Shown here: positions 1 to 7,673 of the stretch, in pieces | Layout of the letters: each line of letters begins with the position of its first letter | Numbering within the stretch: the first letter of the stretch is position 1 | NCBI GenBank assembly: GCA_025458985.1 | Contig: JALORM010000002.1 | Location: 1 to 21,733, forward strand | From: Paracoccaceae bacterium | GTDB lineage: Bacteria; Pseudomonadota; Alphaproteobacteria; Rhodobacterales; Rhodobacteraceae | DNA length: 21,733 nt | Direction: 5' to 3' | Position numbers and translations under genes: made by a program | Notes under the pieces: generated by a model | Database searches by the model: none | What the model saw: only the letters and a program-made list of their open reading frames with translations | Told to the model about the DNA's origin: nothing

Positions 1-780
1 GGCCTGCACCGCGAGCGGCAGGCGCGGGTCTGCACCGGGGGGCGCCGCGTCCAGTGCGGCGGCGACATCCTTGACGAGGATGCCGATGGTGTTGTCGCGG
101 GCCCAGCCCGCGCGCGCGAACTCGATCTCGTCAAAGCTTGAGGCGAGCCAGTTCTGTCCCGACGAGGTGTGGATCAGCGACAGAAGCCGTGCCTCGTCGA
201 TCCCCTCGGCATCCGCCCAATCCAGCGCCAGCCGTGTCATCGCAGTGTGGGAGGCGGCAAGCAGGTTGTTCAGCACCTTTGCCGACATCCCCGCGCCGAA
301 AGGTCCCATCCGGTGCAGATGATGGCCCATCGCCGACAGAAGCGGGGTCAGCGCGTCCAGTACCGCGTCCTCGCCGCCCAGCATGAACGACAGCCGCCGC
401 TCGCGCGCGGCAACCTCGGCGCCCGACATCGGCGCGTCGACCAGTGCCACCGTGTCGGGGACGCGGGCCCTGAGCCCCCGGACGTAGCGCGGCGACAGGG
501 TCGAGCAGATCGCCAGCACGTCCAGGCCCGGCGCACGGGCCAGGCCTGCAGGGCCGAACAGCAGCCGCTCGGTTTCCTCTTCGTCCCGGACGACCGTCAG
601 CAGCGTCTGCAGGCCCGCCGCAAAGGCGACGGGGTCGTCGGTCATCGCCGGAGCGAGCGCGCCGTAGTCCGAGGGCGGCCTGAGGTCCAGGCCGCGTGCC
701 GGAACGCCCGCGCCGATCAGCGCGGCCAGCATGGGGGCGCCCATGCGCCCGCAGCCCGCCACGCCGACAGGGCGCGTCAC
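1..780 (-). CDS. NAD(P)-dependent beta-hydroxyacid dehydrogenase, 3-hydroxyisobutyrate dehydrogenase family (3' end outside window)
   Basis: Translating the minus strand from a GTG at 780 gives 260 uninterrupted residues that run off the left edge. The N-terminus carries the Rossmann motif GVAGCGRMGAPM (residues 6-17), followed by CSTLSP (92-97), the substrate-binding segment DAPMSG (115-120) and the catalytic-lysine helix with K168 followed by NN (171-172). A later ILVKDVAAAL segment is also typical of the 3-hydroxyisobutyrate/tartronate-semialdehyde/glyoxylate reductase superfamily. These enzymes oxidise or reduce small beta-hydroxyacids in the cytoplasm with NAD(P)H. The exact substrate cannot be told from sequence, and the usual DAPVSGG is DAPMSGA here. 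The GTG start overlaps the stop of the upstream ATPase gene (GTGA, 780-777), which implies translational coupling. A family length near 290 residues suggests only about 30 residues are missing. Confidence 0.85.
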   Translation of the reverse strand, partial: MTRPVGVAGCGRMGAPMLAALIGAGVPARGLDLRPPSDYGALAPAMTDDPVAFAAGLQTLLTVVRDEEETERLLFGPAGLARAPGLDVLAICSTLSPRYVRGLRARVPDTVALVDAPMSGAEVAARERRLSFMLGGEDAVLDALTPLLSAMGHHLHRMGPFGAGMSAKVLNNLLAASHTAMTRLALDWADAEGIDEARLLSLIHTSSGQNWLASSFDEIEFARAGWARDNTIGILVKDVAAALDAAPPGADPRLPLAVQA

Positions 781-2087
781 CGGGCGATCACCTCGTCGCG
801 GACGAACATGTTCTCCCACGCGCGGTCGATCAGTTCGGGCGTCATCTGGTAGGGAATGCCCTCGAACTCGCAGACCGAGATCATCTGGTCGATCAGGAAG
901 ACCGGGTGATAGTTCGCGTAGTTGTAGTTGATCGTCGGGTACTTGACCTTCAGCAGGTGCAGAAGCGCCTTCTCGTCCAGCGGCATCCCCTTCTTGCGGG
1001 CCACAAGCGCGAAGATCTTCAGGAAGTTCTCCTGGCTCGGGCCGTCGATCTTGATCTTGAAGAAGATCCGGCGCAGCGCGGCGCCGTCGAAGATCTCGTT
1101 GGGGTGGAAGTTGGTCGAGAAGATGACCAGCGTGTCGAAGGGGACCACGAACTTCTCGCCCGACTGAAGCGCGAGGATGTCGTAGTTCATCTCCAGCGGC
1201 ACGATCCAGCGGTTGATCAGCGCCTGCGGCGGTTCCTCCTGGCGGCCAAGGTCGTCGACGATGAAGATTCCGCCCGAAGCCTTCATCTGCAGCGGTGCGG
1301 TGTAGGTGCGCGCCGTCGGATTGTAGTTCAGATCGAGCATCGAGAGGTTCAGTTCGCCCCCCGTCATCACGGTCGGCCGCTCGCAATAGATGTAGCGGCT
1401 GTCGTAGCGGTTGCCCGAACGGCGCAGCGAGCCGGGATCGTCGACCTGCTCTTCCGCCTTGGAATGCACGATCGGGTCGTAGACGGTGATGACCTGGCCC
1501 GAATACTCGACCGCGCGGGGCACGTAGATCTTGTCGCCGATGGCGTCGCGGATGCCGTAGGAGATCGACGATTTCCCGTTGCCGGGCGGACCGTACAGAA
1601 GCACCGAGCGACCCGAGGTGACGGCCGGCCCGAGATGGTCCAGAAGCTCGTCGGGAAGGATCAGGTGACCCATCGAGCCGATCAGCGCATCGCGGGTGAT
1701 CTTGATGTTGCGGATCGACTGCCGCTTCATCTGTTCTTCGTAGGCCGTCAGCGGCACCGGCATTGCGCCGTAGTATTCCGACTGCGACAGCGCATCCAGC
1801 GCACGGGCCTTGCCGGCATCGGACAGCTGATAGCCCATCTCGCCGCCCGAGTTCGCGTGCAGCGTGCCCGTGGCCTCGAGCAGCTTCTGGCTGCGGCAGA
1901 GGTCGACCAGTTCCTGCGTCAGCGGGATCGTCAGGCAGCACACGCGGGCGAGTTCGCTGACCTGGTCGAGGTTCATGCGGAACATCGTCTTGAGGAGGAT
2001 GTCGCGCATCATCACCTGGGAAAGGCCAAGGTCCGACAGTTTCCGCGGAAGCGGCGGAGCGGTCACATTGGCGGCATGCATGTTCAT
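777..2087 (-). CDS. AAA+ ATPase of the tad locus with a winged-helix-like N-terminal domain
   Basis: 436 residues. The AAA+ core has Walker A GPPGNGKS (166-173), Walker B GIFIVDD (273-279), a sensor-1-like STN (324-326) and an arginine pair (339-340, ALRR) suitable as an arginine finger. Residues about 20-105 look like a winged helix: a run of helices, then a Gly-containing hairpin and a YQLSDAGKARA wing/helix boundary. No transmembrane segment or signal peptide is seen, so it should be cytoplasmic. It lies 130 bp downstream of the prepilin peptidase with a GAGG ribosome site 8 bases before the ATG at 2087. It is not one of the canonical Tad proteins (TadA is the secretion ATPase). My recollection, not checked here, is that similar ATPases sit beside tad genes in other Rhodobacterales. 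A remodelling or regulatory role for pilus assembly is inference; the biochemical function is unknown. Confidence 0.85.
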   Translation of the reverse strand: MNMHAANVTAPPLPRKLSDLGLSQVMMRDILLKTMFRMNLDQVSELARVCCLTIPLTQELVDLCRSQKLLEATGTLHANSGGEMGYQLSDAGKARALDALSQSEYYGAMPVPLTAYEEQMKRQSIRNIKITRDALIGSMGHLILPDELLDHLGPAVTSGRSVLLYGPPGNGKSSISYGIRDAIGDKIYVPRAVEYSGQVITVYDPIVHSKAEEQVDDPGSLRRSGNRYDSRYIYCERPTVMTGGELNLSMLDLNYNPTARTYTAPLQMKASGGIFIVDDLGRQEEPPQALINRWIVPLEMNYDILALQSGEKFVVPFDTLVIFSTNFHPNEIFDGAALRRIFFKIKIDGPSQENFLKIFALVARKKGMPLDEKALLHLLKVKYPTINYNYANYHPVFLIDQMISVCEFEGIPYQMTPELIDRAWENMFVRDEVIAR

Positions 2088-2217
2088 CGGCGTGGCCTCG
2101 TCTTTGCCGGTGGCGCGAATCGGGTCAGTTGTCCCCGCAGGGGAAACGATATGCGACGTTCGCAGTTAACCGTGGCAGCACTAAGGCGCCGGGGCGGTCC
2201 GCCTTCGCGTGCGGGGG
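2088..2217. other. 130-bp gap between prepilin peptidase and ATPase genes
   Basis: This is a longer gap than others inside the tad locus, so the ATPase-dehydrogenase pair may have its own promoter. A short GC palindrome (CCCCTGCGGGG on the minus strand, around 2135-2145) and a GGTTAAC sequence near 2165 are visible. I could not place a convincing -35/-10 pair. Confidence 0.3.
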
Positions 2218-2712
2218 TCAGCCGAACGCGGCCAGCGCCAGATAGATGACCAGCGCCAGCGCCAGCGGGACGCCCAGCGGGAACTTCTTGCCGGCATCCC
2301 AGCTCTGCCAGTCCGGCGCCAGGCGGCGGGCAAGCGGCAGGCCGCGGAAGACGCGGTGGCCGATGTAGCTGGCGACCATGGCAACCGCGAGGAGGATCAG
2401 GAAGAACGAGGCGTCGCCCAGGGCCACGAAGGGCGCCATGGCGGCAAGGAACTTCGCATCCCCCCCGCCGAGGATGCCGCCGGCGTTGAGCACGATTCCG
2501 GCAAGCAGGATCACCGCGAAGTGCGCCCACCGCCAGCCCCAGTCGGCCAGCGGCAGAACGAATGGCCCGACGACCAGAAACACGGCCAGCAGCGCCAGCA
2601 CCGCGCTGTTCGAGATGCGCATCCGCGCAAGGTCGGACCAGGTCACCCAGAAGCCGATCGCCGCCGCGAAGGGCAGGAAGGCGAGGGCGGCGGTCGCCGG
2701 TGTCTGCAGCAT
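2218..2712 (-). CDS. cpaA: Prepilin peptidase, TadV/CpaA type
   Basis: 164 residues, an integral membrane aspartyl protease (A24 family) that cleaves the leader of Flp prepilins after glycine. The two catalytic aspartates are visible: D27 in WSDLARMRISN and D85 in the GGGDAKF motif (GxGD). Several hydrophobic segments (about 8-25, 37-54, 63-78, 93-115 and 145-162) fit a polytopic membrane protein. The length matches the short TadV/CpaA class, which lacks the N-methylation domain of type IVa PilD. A strong ribosome site AGGAGG lies 5 bases before the ATG. It is only 17 bp from the upstream TPR lipoprotein gene, so it is part of the tad operon. Its expected substrates here are the two Flp pilins at 12206-12864. 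Confidence 0.93.
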   Translation of the reverse strand: MLQTPATAALAFLPFAAAIGFWVTWSDLARMRISNSAVLALLAVFLVVGPFVLPLADWGWRWAHFAVILLAGIVLNAGGILGGGDAKFLAAMAPFVALGDASFFLILLAVAMVASYIGHRVFRGLPLARRLAPDWQSWDAGKKFPLGVPLALALVIYLALAAFG

Positions 2713-2729
2713 CCCCGCCGCCTCCTGCG

Positions 2730-3599
2730 TCAGCCGGCCGACTGGCTGACGGACCCGCCGCCTTCCAGCGCGCGGAGCGCCCGCACGGCCACGTCGAAGT
2801 GCTGCGGATGGGTCGCGATCGCCTCGGTCAGAAGCTGCTTGCCCATCGAGATGTCGCCGCGCTTGATCGCCGTCAGCGCCATCGTGTGCAGAAGCTGCGC
2901 GCGTTCGATCTGCGTCATCTCCATCACCGGCAGCTGGTAGTTGCCCTGGGCGCCGCGGGCCATGACAAGGTTGTTCTTGGCGGTGTAGAGGCTGCGATCG
3001 TAGGTCAGCGCCTCGGTGAAGAGCCTTTCGGCATCGCCGTAGGCGCCGCGCGTCAGCTTCGAATAGCCCCAGTTGTTGAGAACCGACGAGGGCTGCGTCG
3101 TCAGGCCGACGGCGATCTCGTAGAAGCTGTCGGCGCGGGCCCAGTCCTTCTTGCTGTCGGCGACCATCGCTTCAAGGCGGTAACGCTCGAAGCTCTCATG
3201 GGTGGGCGGCACGCTGTCGAGGACCGCCTTGGCTCGGTCCCATTCGTTCGCGCGGATCAGCGCGTCGGCGTACTGGACCTTGTCTTCCTCGTTTGCCTCG
3301 GGATGGGCCACGGCCTGTGCCCAGACGGCCGCCGCCTCGGTCGGGCGCTTGGCGCGGACAAGCGACCTGCCCAGACCCCGCATCGCATCGATCCGGTCGG
3401 GGTTGTCGGTCAGGACGCGGCGGAAGTAGGTCACCGCCTCTTCCGGCGACGCCGCATTGAGCATGAGGTCGCCCAGGTTCGATTCATCGAGCGCGTTCAA
3501 TCCCTTGAGCGCGCGTTCCACTTCCGCATCGCCGGATTTCTCGCATGCCGAAACGAAGACCGTGCCGGTCAGGCACAGCAGAATACCGATGTGGCGCAT
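2730..3599 (-). CDS. TPR-repeat lipoprotein of the tad locus (second TadD-like protein)
   Basis: 289 residues. The N-terminus is a lipoprotein signal, a hydrophobic stretch ending in the lipobox VSAC with C19 as the predicted acylated residue. The rest is mostly alpha-helical with TPR-like pairs around residues 50-135 (for example SPEEAVTYFRRVL...NPDRIDAMRGLG), 148-215 (WARADSFYEIAV...LNNWGYSKLTRG) and 235-270. TadD-type lipoproteins are thought to act like pilotins or scaffolds for secretin and pilus assembly at the outer membrane. The gene lies 29 bp after tadD with an AAAGGA ribosome site, and 17 bp before cpaA. A tandem pair of TPR lipoproteins is plausible division of labour, but the separate role of this one cannot be read from sequence. 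Confidence 0.85.
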   Translation of the reverse strand: MRHIGILLCLTGTVFVSACEKSGDAEVERALKGLNALDESNLGDLMLNAASPEEAVTYFRRVLTDNPDRIDAMRGLGRSLVRAKRPTEAAAVWAQAVAHPEANEEDKVQYADALIRANEWDRAKAVLDSVPPTHESFERYRLEAMVADSKKDWARADSFYEIAVGLTTQPSSVLNNWGYSKLTRGAYGDAERLFTEALTYDRSLYTAKNNLVMARGAQGNYQLPVMEMTQIERAQLLHTMALTAIKRGDISMGKQLLTEAIATHPQHFDVAVRALRALEGGGSVSQSAG

Positions 3600-3628
3600 G
3601 TCCTGCGTCCTTTGCTGCTCGGGCCCTC

Positions 3629-4228
3629 TCAGGGGGGCGTCGCGAGCAGCAGAAAGCGCCCGTTGCCGCGACGAACCAGCTGGAAGGCTTCGTTGTTGTC
3701 GTTTGCCTCGGGCGAATCATAGCGCGGTCGTTCGAGTTTTGCGATAGCCAAGCGCAGATTGTCGCGAATCTGGTCCGAATCGCCACTGTCGAGCGCATAG
3801 GCTGTCTGGAACACGTTTCGGGCCTCGGCGATCTTCCCGCGTTCCATGAGGGTCACGCCGAGGTTGTTCCAGGCCGGCGCAAAGCGTTCGTCAAGCTGGA
3901 TCGCCTGGCGCAGGATGTTCTCGGCCTGACCCAGACGGCCGAGGCGGAGGTTGGCCGATCCGATCGCCGACAGGACGTCGGCGGTGACGCCCTGTTCGGC
4001 CGCGCCGCGGTAATAGGCCCTCAGCGCCAGTTCGTACTCGCCCGCCTCCATCAGGCGGTGCCCGACGATCAGGCCGTCCACCGCATCGTCGGACGCCCGA
4101 ACGCGCGAGGGCGCAAAGGGGCTGTCGCCGCCCACGGTCGCGCCGCTCAGCCGGCCCGACGTCGTGTCGCAGGCAGTCAGGAGGATGAGGCAGAGGCCGG
4201 TGAGGGCGGCGGCTTCCGCTCGGATCAT
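3629..4228 (-). CDS. tadD: TPR-repeat pilus assembly lipoprotein TadD
   Basis: 199 residues, starting 9 bp after the tadC stop. A signal peptide ends in the lipobox LTAC, with C20 as the predicted lipidated cysteine. Residues about 60-170 form TPR units: MEAGEYELALRAYYRGA, GRLGQAENILRQAIQLDERFAPAWNNLGVTLMERG and KIAEARNVFQTAYALD. The size and position directly after tadBC match TadD of the tad system, an outer-membrane-associated protein needed for Flp pilus biogenesis. It shares architecture with the following lipoprotein gene (2730-3599), but the two are clearly different sequences, so they are old paralogs at most. Confidence 0.9.
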   Translation of the reverse strand: MIRAEAAALTGLCLILLTACDTTSGRLSGATVGGDSPFAPSRVRASDDAVDGLIVGHRLMEAGEYELALRAYYRGAAEQGVTADVLSAIGSANLRLGRLGQAENILRQAIQLDERFAPAWNNLGVTLMERGKIAEARNVFQTAYALDSGDSDQIRDNLRLAIAKLERPRYDSPEANDNNEAFQLVRRGNGRFLLLATPP

Positions 4229-4237
4229 GAAAGGGTC

Positions 4238-5209
4238 TCAGAAGTTCTGGAGCGTCACGTAGATCCCGTAGACCGACGGCCCGATCAGAATGATCAGCAG
4301 CGGCGGCACGGTGAACATCATCGTGCCCAAAGTCAACTTCGTGGGCAGCACGTTCGCCTTTTCCTCGGCGCGCATGATGCGCTTGTCGCGCATCTCGGCC
4401 GCGTAGACCCGCAGCGCATCGGCGATCGAGGTACCGAAGCTCGCCGACTGGATCATCACAGTGACGAAGGACGACACGTCGGGCACGCCCGCCCTCTCGC
4501 CCATGTCCTTCAGGACCGAGACACGGTCCTTGCCGGCCTTCAGTTCCTGCGCGACTGTCTCGAACTCTTCGGCCAGGGTCGGGTAGCCGACCTTGATTTC
4601 GCGCGCGACGCGGACGATCGACTGGTCGAGCGACTGGCCGGCCTCGACGCAGACGAGCATCATGTCGAGCGCGTCGGCGAACCCTTCGATGATTTCCTGC
4701 TGGCGCGACTGCACGCGCCGCTCGACCCAGTAGCGCGGCAGGTAGTAGCCGATGAAGCCGGGGATCAGGATGGTCAGCGCCAGCGAGAGGGGCGAGGGGT
4801 CGCCCACGGCGCTGCGCACGATGGTGATCAGGATGCCGAAAAGCAGCATCCCCATCCCCAGCACGAACTGCAGGAAGTGGAACGTCCGCACCGCCCCCTT
4901 GCCGCGGTAGCCCGCGCGCAGGAGCTTGAGCTTGGTGGCCGAGTATTCCTGTTCGCTCTTGGGTTCGAGGAAGCTGGCGAAGCGGTCGAGGCTCGGGCCG
5001 CCTTGCCCACCCGCCCGGAGGCGCTTCTTGGTCTGAGAGGAAGACCCTGCGCTGCCGTCTTTCTTCAGCCGGTCGAGGGGGTCGATCCGGCGCTTGAGCA
5101 TCGTGGGAAGCGCAAGCAGGATCAGGAGCAGGCCGAGGCCGCCGACCGCAAGAAGGGGGCCAAGGGGTCCGAGGGTCTCGGTGAGGAACTGGTTCACGCC
5201 GTCGAGCAT
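4238..5209 (-). CDS. tadC: Inner-membrane platform protein TadC (type II secretion F domain)
   Basis: 323 residues. Hydrophobic segments at about 15-35, 110-130, 140-160 and 295-318 flank a cytoplasmic T2SSF domain (about 170-290) with the family pattern ALDMMLVCVEAGQSLDQSI and the late glycine-containing SASFGTSIADAL. TadC pairs with TadB to form the membrane platform on which the TadA ATPase drives pilin polymerisation. The gene begins 12 bp after the tadB stop. The linker 45-105 is basic and low in complexity, as is common between the first membrane segment and the F domain. Confidence 0.93.
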   Translation of the reverse strand: MLDGVNQFLTETLGPLGPLLAVGGLGLLLILLALPTMLKRRIDPLDRLKKDGSAGSSSQTKKRLRAGGQGGPSLDRFASFLEPKSEQEYSATKLKLLRAGYRGKGAVRTFHFLQFVLGMGMLLFGILITIVRSAVGDPSPLSLALTILIPGFIGYYLPRYWVERRVQSRQQEIIEGFADALDMMLVCVEAGQSLDQSIVRVAREIKVGYPTLAEEFETVAQELKAGKDRVSVLKDMGERAGVPDVSSFVTVMIQSASFGTSIADALRVYAAEMRDKRIMRAEEKANVLPTKLTLGTMMFTVPPLLIILIGPSVYGIYVTLQNF

Positions 5210-5221
5210 CTTCTCGCCCCC

Positions 5222-6187
5222 TCAGACCTTGATGTTGACCATGATGCGCATGAAGATCACGTTTGCCGCCAGGAACACGCCGACCGTGATTGCGGCGGGG
5301 ATGAAGGCGGCCGTCTCGCGCACATCGTCGTAGTAGTCGGGCTTCAGAAGCGTGATCATCAGAAGCGCAACGAAGGGGAAGCCCGACAGGAACATGCCCG
5401 ACCACTTCGCCTCGGCGGTGATCGCCTTGACGCGGCGGAACAGCTTGAACCGGGCGCGCACGACCTGCGCGAGCCCATGCAGGATCTCGGCCAGGTTGCC
5501 GCCGGACTGGGCCTGGATCGACACCGCAACGGCCAGGAAGCGAAGATCCTGCATGTCCATCCGCTCGGCGAGGTTCTTCAGCGCGTCCGAGATGTCGCGG
5601 CCGTAGGCGGCCTCGTCGGCGATCATGCCGAACTCGGAACCCAGGGGGTCGGGGATCTCCTTGGCGACGATGTTGATCGCCGACGAAAACGGGTGGCCGA
5701 CGCGCAGGCTGCGCACCATGAGTTCCACCGCATCGGGAAGCTGTTCCTCGATCATCGCGAGGCGCTTCTTGGCCTTGCGGTTGACCCAGGTGTAGACGCC
5801 GCCGATCCCGAAGGCGAGCGCGACCAGCAGGCGCACCACGAGCGGACCGGTGGTCGCCACGGTCAAGAGCAGGAACGACACAAGCGACAGCAGCGCCATG
5901 ATGATGACAAGCTGGCGCGGCGAGAACGCGATGGCGGCACGCTGTGCCTTGAGGGCGAGGACCTGGTAGAACGGGATCCCGCCGCCCGCCATGTGCTGCG
6001 ACACCTCCTTGCGGAGCTGTTCCAGCACCTCTTCGCGGCCGGCGCCCTTCTCGAGAAGGTCGAGCCTGCGGTTCAGCCGGTTGTTCAGCGAGATCGACTT
6101 GCCGAACACGGTCAGGTACAGGCCCTCGACCAGCAGCAGCACGCCGACAAAGACGAGAATGTAGATGATCGGTTCGGCGGAGAACAT
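5222..6187 (-). CDS. tadB: Inner-membrane platform protein TadB (type II secretion F domain)
   Basis: 321 residues from the ATG at 6187. This start was chosen because an AAGGA ribosome site lies just upstream, overlapping the tadA stop, and because the protein then begins with a membrane segment (6-26). An in-frame ATG at 6247 would overlap tadA by nearly 50 bases. Further hydrophobic segments lie at about 93-110, 115-134, 268-282 and 297-318. The T2SSF domain (about 150-275) contains LPDAVELMVRSLRVGHPFSSAI and the AQSGGNLAEIL motif. TadB forms the pilus platform with TadC, and the two adjacent genes are the usual heterologous pair. The gap to tadA is 11 bp. Confidence 0.93.
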   Translation of the reverse strand: MFSAEPIIYILVFVGVLLLVEGLYLTVFGKSISLNNRLNRRLDLLEKGAGREEVLEQLRKEVSQHMAGGGIPFYQVLALKAQRAAIAFSPRQLVIIMALLSLVSFLLLTVATTGPLVVRLLVALAFGIGGVYTWVNRKAKKRLAMIEEQLPDAVELMVRSLRVGHPFSSAINIVAKEIPDPLGSEFGMIADEAAYGRDISDALKNLAERMDMQDLRFLAVAVSIQAQSGGNLAEILHGLAQVVRARFKLFRRVKAITAEAKWSGMFLSGFPFVALLMITLLKPDYYDDVRETAAFIPAAITVGVFLAANVIFMRIMVNIKV

Positions 6188-6198
6188 GCCGGCGGTCC

Positions 6199-7656
6199 TT
6201 ACGGGTTGAAGGGTTCGTAGATGTTGGCGGGCAGGTCGTAGCCCCACTGGCGGAAGCGTTCGGCATAGAAGGACCGCACGCCGTTCGCCGTGAAGTGGCC
6301 GATGATCTTGCCCTCGGGGGTCAGGCCCACGCGCTTGTAGCGGAAGACCTCCTGCATCGAGATGACGTCGCCTTCCATGCCGGTCACTTCGGTGATCGAC
6401 ACCATCCGGCGCGAGCCGTCCTGCAGGCGGCTGGCCTGCACGATGAGGTTGACGGCCGACGAGATCTGGCCGCGCATTGCCTTCATCGGCATCTCGATCC
6501 CGGCCATCGAGATCATGTTCTCGAGGCGGCTGACGGCATCGCGGGCCGAGTTCGCGTGGATCGTGGTCATCGACCCGTCGTGGCCGGTGTTCATGGCCTG
6601 AAGCATGTCGATGACTTCCTCGCCGCGCGTCTCGCCGACGATGATGCGGTCGGGACGCATCCGGAGCGCGTTCCTCAGACAGTCGCGCTGGGTGACGGCG
6701 CCTTTGCCCTCGACGTTCGGCGGGCGGCTTTCCATCCGGCCCACATGCGTCTGCTGGAGCTGGAGTTCCGCGGTGTCCTCGATCGTCAGGATCCGTTCGG
6801 AGTTATCGATGAAGGACGACAACGCGTTGAGCGTGGTGGTCTTGCCCGAACCGGTACCGCCCGAGACGATGATGTTGAGGCGCGTGGCCACGGCCGCTTG
6901 CAGATATGCAGCCATTTCCTCAGAGAAGGCGCCGAATTTCACCAGATCGTCGACGCCGAGCTTGTCTTTCTTGAACTTCCGGATCGAGACGAGCGACCCG
7001 TCGACCGCAATCGGCGGCACCATCGCGTTGAAGCGTGATCCGTCGGCCAGGCGGGCGTCGACATAGGGGTTCGATTCGTCCACGCGCCGGCCCACGGCCG
7101 ACACGATCTTGTCGATGATCCTGAGAAGGTGGCGCTCGTCCTTGAACGAGGTGTCGGTCAGCTCGAGCTTGCCGAACCGTTCGACGAAGACCTGCCGGGG
7201 GCCGTTCACCAGGATGTCGTTGATCGTCTCGTCCTTCAGGAGAGGCTCGAGCGGACCGAGGCCCGTGACTTCGTCGTAGAGCTCCTGGAACAGGGTGATC
7301 CGCTCGTCCTTGTTCAGGACCAGCGCCATCTCTTCCAGCGCCTCGCTGGAAATGGCCGAGATTTCCTGCCTGAGATCGGATTCGGACGCATGCTCCAGCG
7401 CCGACAGGTTGAGGCTGTCGAGCAGCCGCTTGTGCAGCTCGATCTTGATGTCGCTCAGCCGTTCGCGGCGCTTGCGCTCCTTGTCGGCCGGGCTCCCCTG
7501 TGCGGGGGCGACCCGTTGCGGGACAGGGGGCTTCGGCGCGGCCTTGGGGGCCTCGGCCGCCGCGGCGCTGGCGGCCGGAGCGACCGCCGTCTCGGCGGGG
7601 GCTGGCGCCGTGCCGGTGCGGGCCGGCGTGTCGGACTTCTTGTAGCGAGAGAACAT
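6199..7656 (-). CDS. tadA: Secretion/extrusion ATPase TadA (CpaF)
   Basis: 485 residues, cytoplasmic hexameric ATPase that powers Flp pilus assembly and, in some systems, retraction. Residues 1-60 are Ala/Pro-rich and disordered. An N-terminal domain follows (65-255). The catalytic core has Walker A GGTGSGKT (266-273), the Asp box ILTIEDTAEL (289-298), Walker B RIIVGETRGEE (337-347) and the His box with GHDGSMTTIHANS (358-370). All motifs of an active GspE/VirB11-type enzyme are intact, and the length is normal for CpaF. The start ATG at 7656 has a GAAAGG ribosome site and lies 17 bp after the tadZ stop, so tadZ, tadA, tadB and tadC should be co-transcribed. Confidence 0.96.
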   Translation of the reverse strand: MFSRYKKSDTPARTGTAPAPAETAVAPAASAAAAEAPKAAPKPPVPQRVAPAQGSPADKERKRRERLSDIKIELHKRLLDSLNLSALEHASESDLRQEISAISSEALEEMALVLNKDERITLFQELYDEVTGLGPLEPLLKDETINDILVNGPRQVFVERFGKLELTDTSFKDERHLLRIIDKIVSAVGRRVDESNPYVDARLADGSRFNAMVPPIAVDGSLVSIRKFKKDKLGVDDLVKFGAFSEEMAAYLQAAVATRLNIIVSGGTGSGKTTTLNALSSFIDNSERILTIEDTAELQLQQTHVGRMESRPPNVEGKGAVTQRDCLRNALRMRPDRIIVGETRGEEVIDMLQAMNTGHDGSMTTIHANSARDAVSRLENMISMAGIEMPMKAMRGQISSAVNLIVQASRLQDGSRRMVSITEVTGMEGDVISMQEVFRYKRVGLTPEGKIIGHFTANGVRSFYAERFRQWGYDLPANIYEPFNP

Positions 7657-7673
7657 GGCCTAGCCTTTCGCTG

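Noticed and set aside
2150..2180. Possible CtrA box (TTAA) near GGTTAAC
   Set aside because: The second TTAA half-site at seven-base spacing is missing.
3545..6220. An 891-codon open frame on the plus strand
   Set aside because: It is antisense to tadD, tadC and tadB, whose proteins have clear domains. The plus-strand product is a His/Arg/Asp-rich composition typical of a reversed high-GC gene and has no ribosome site.
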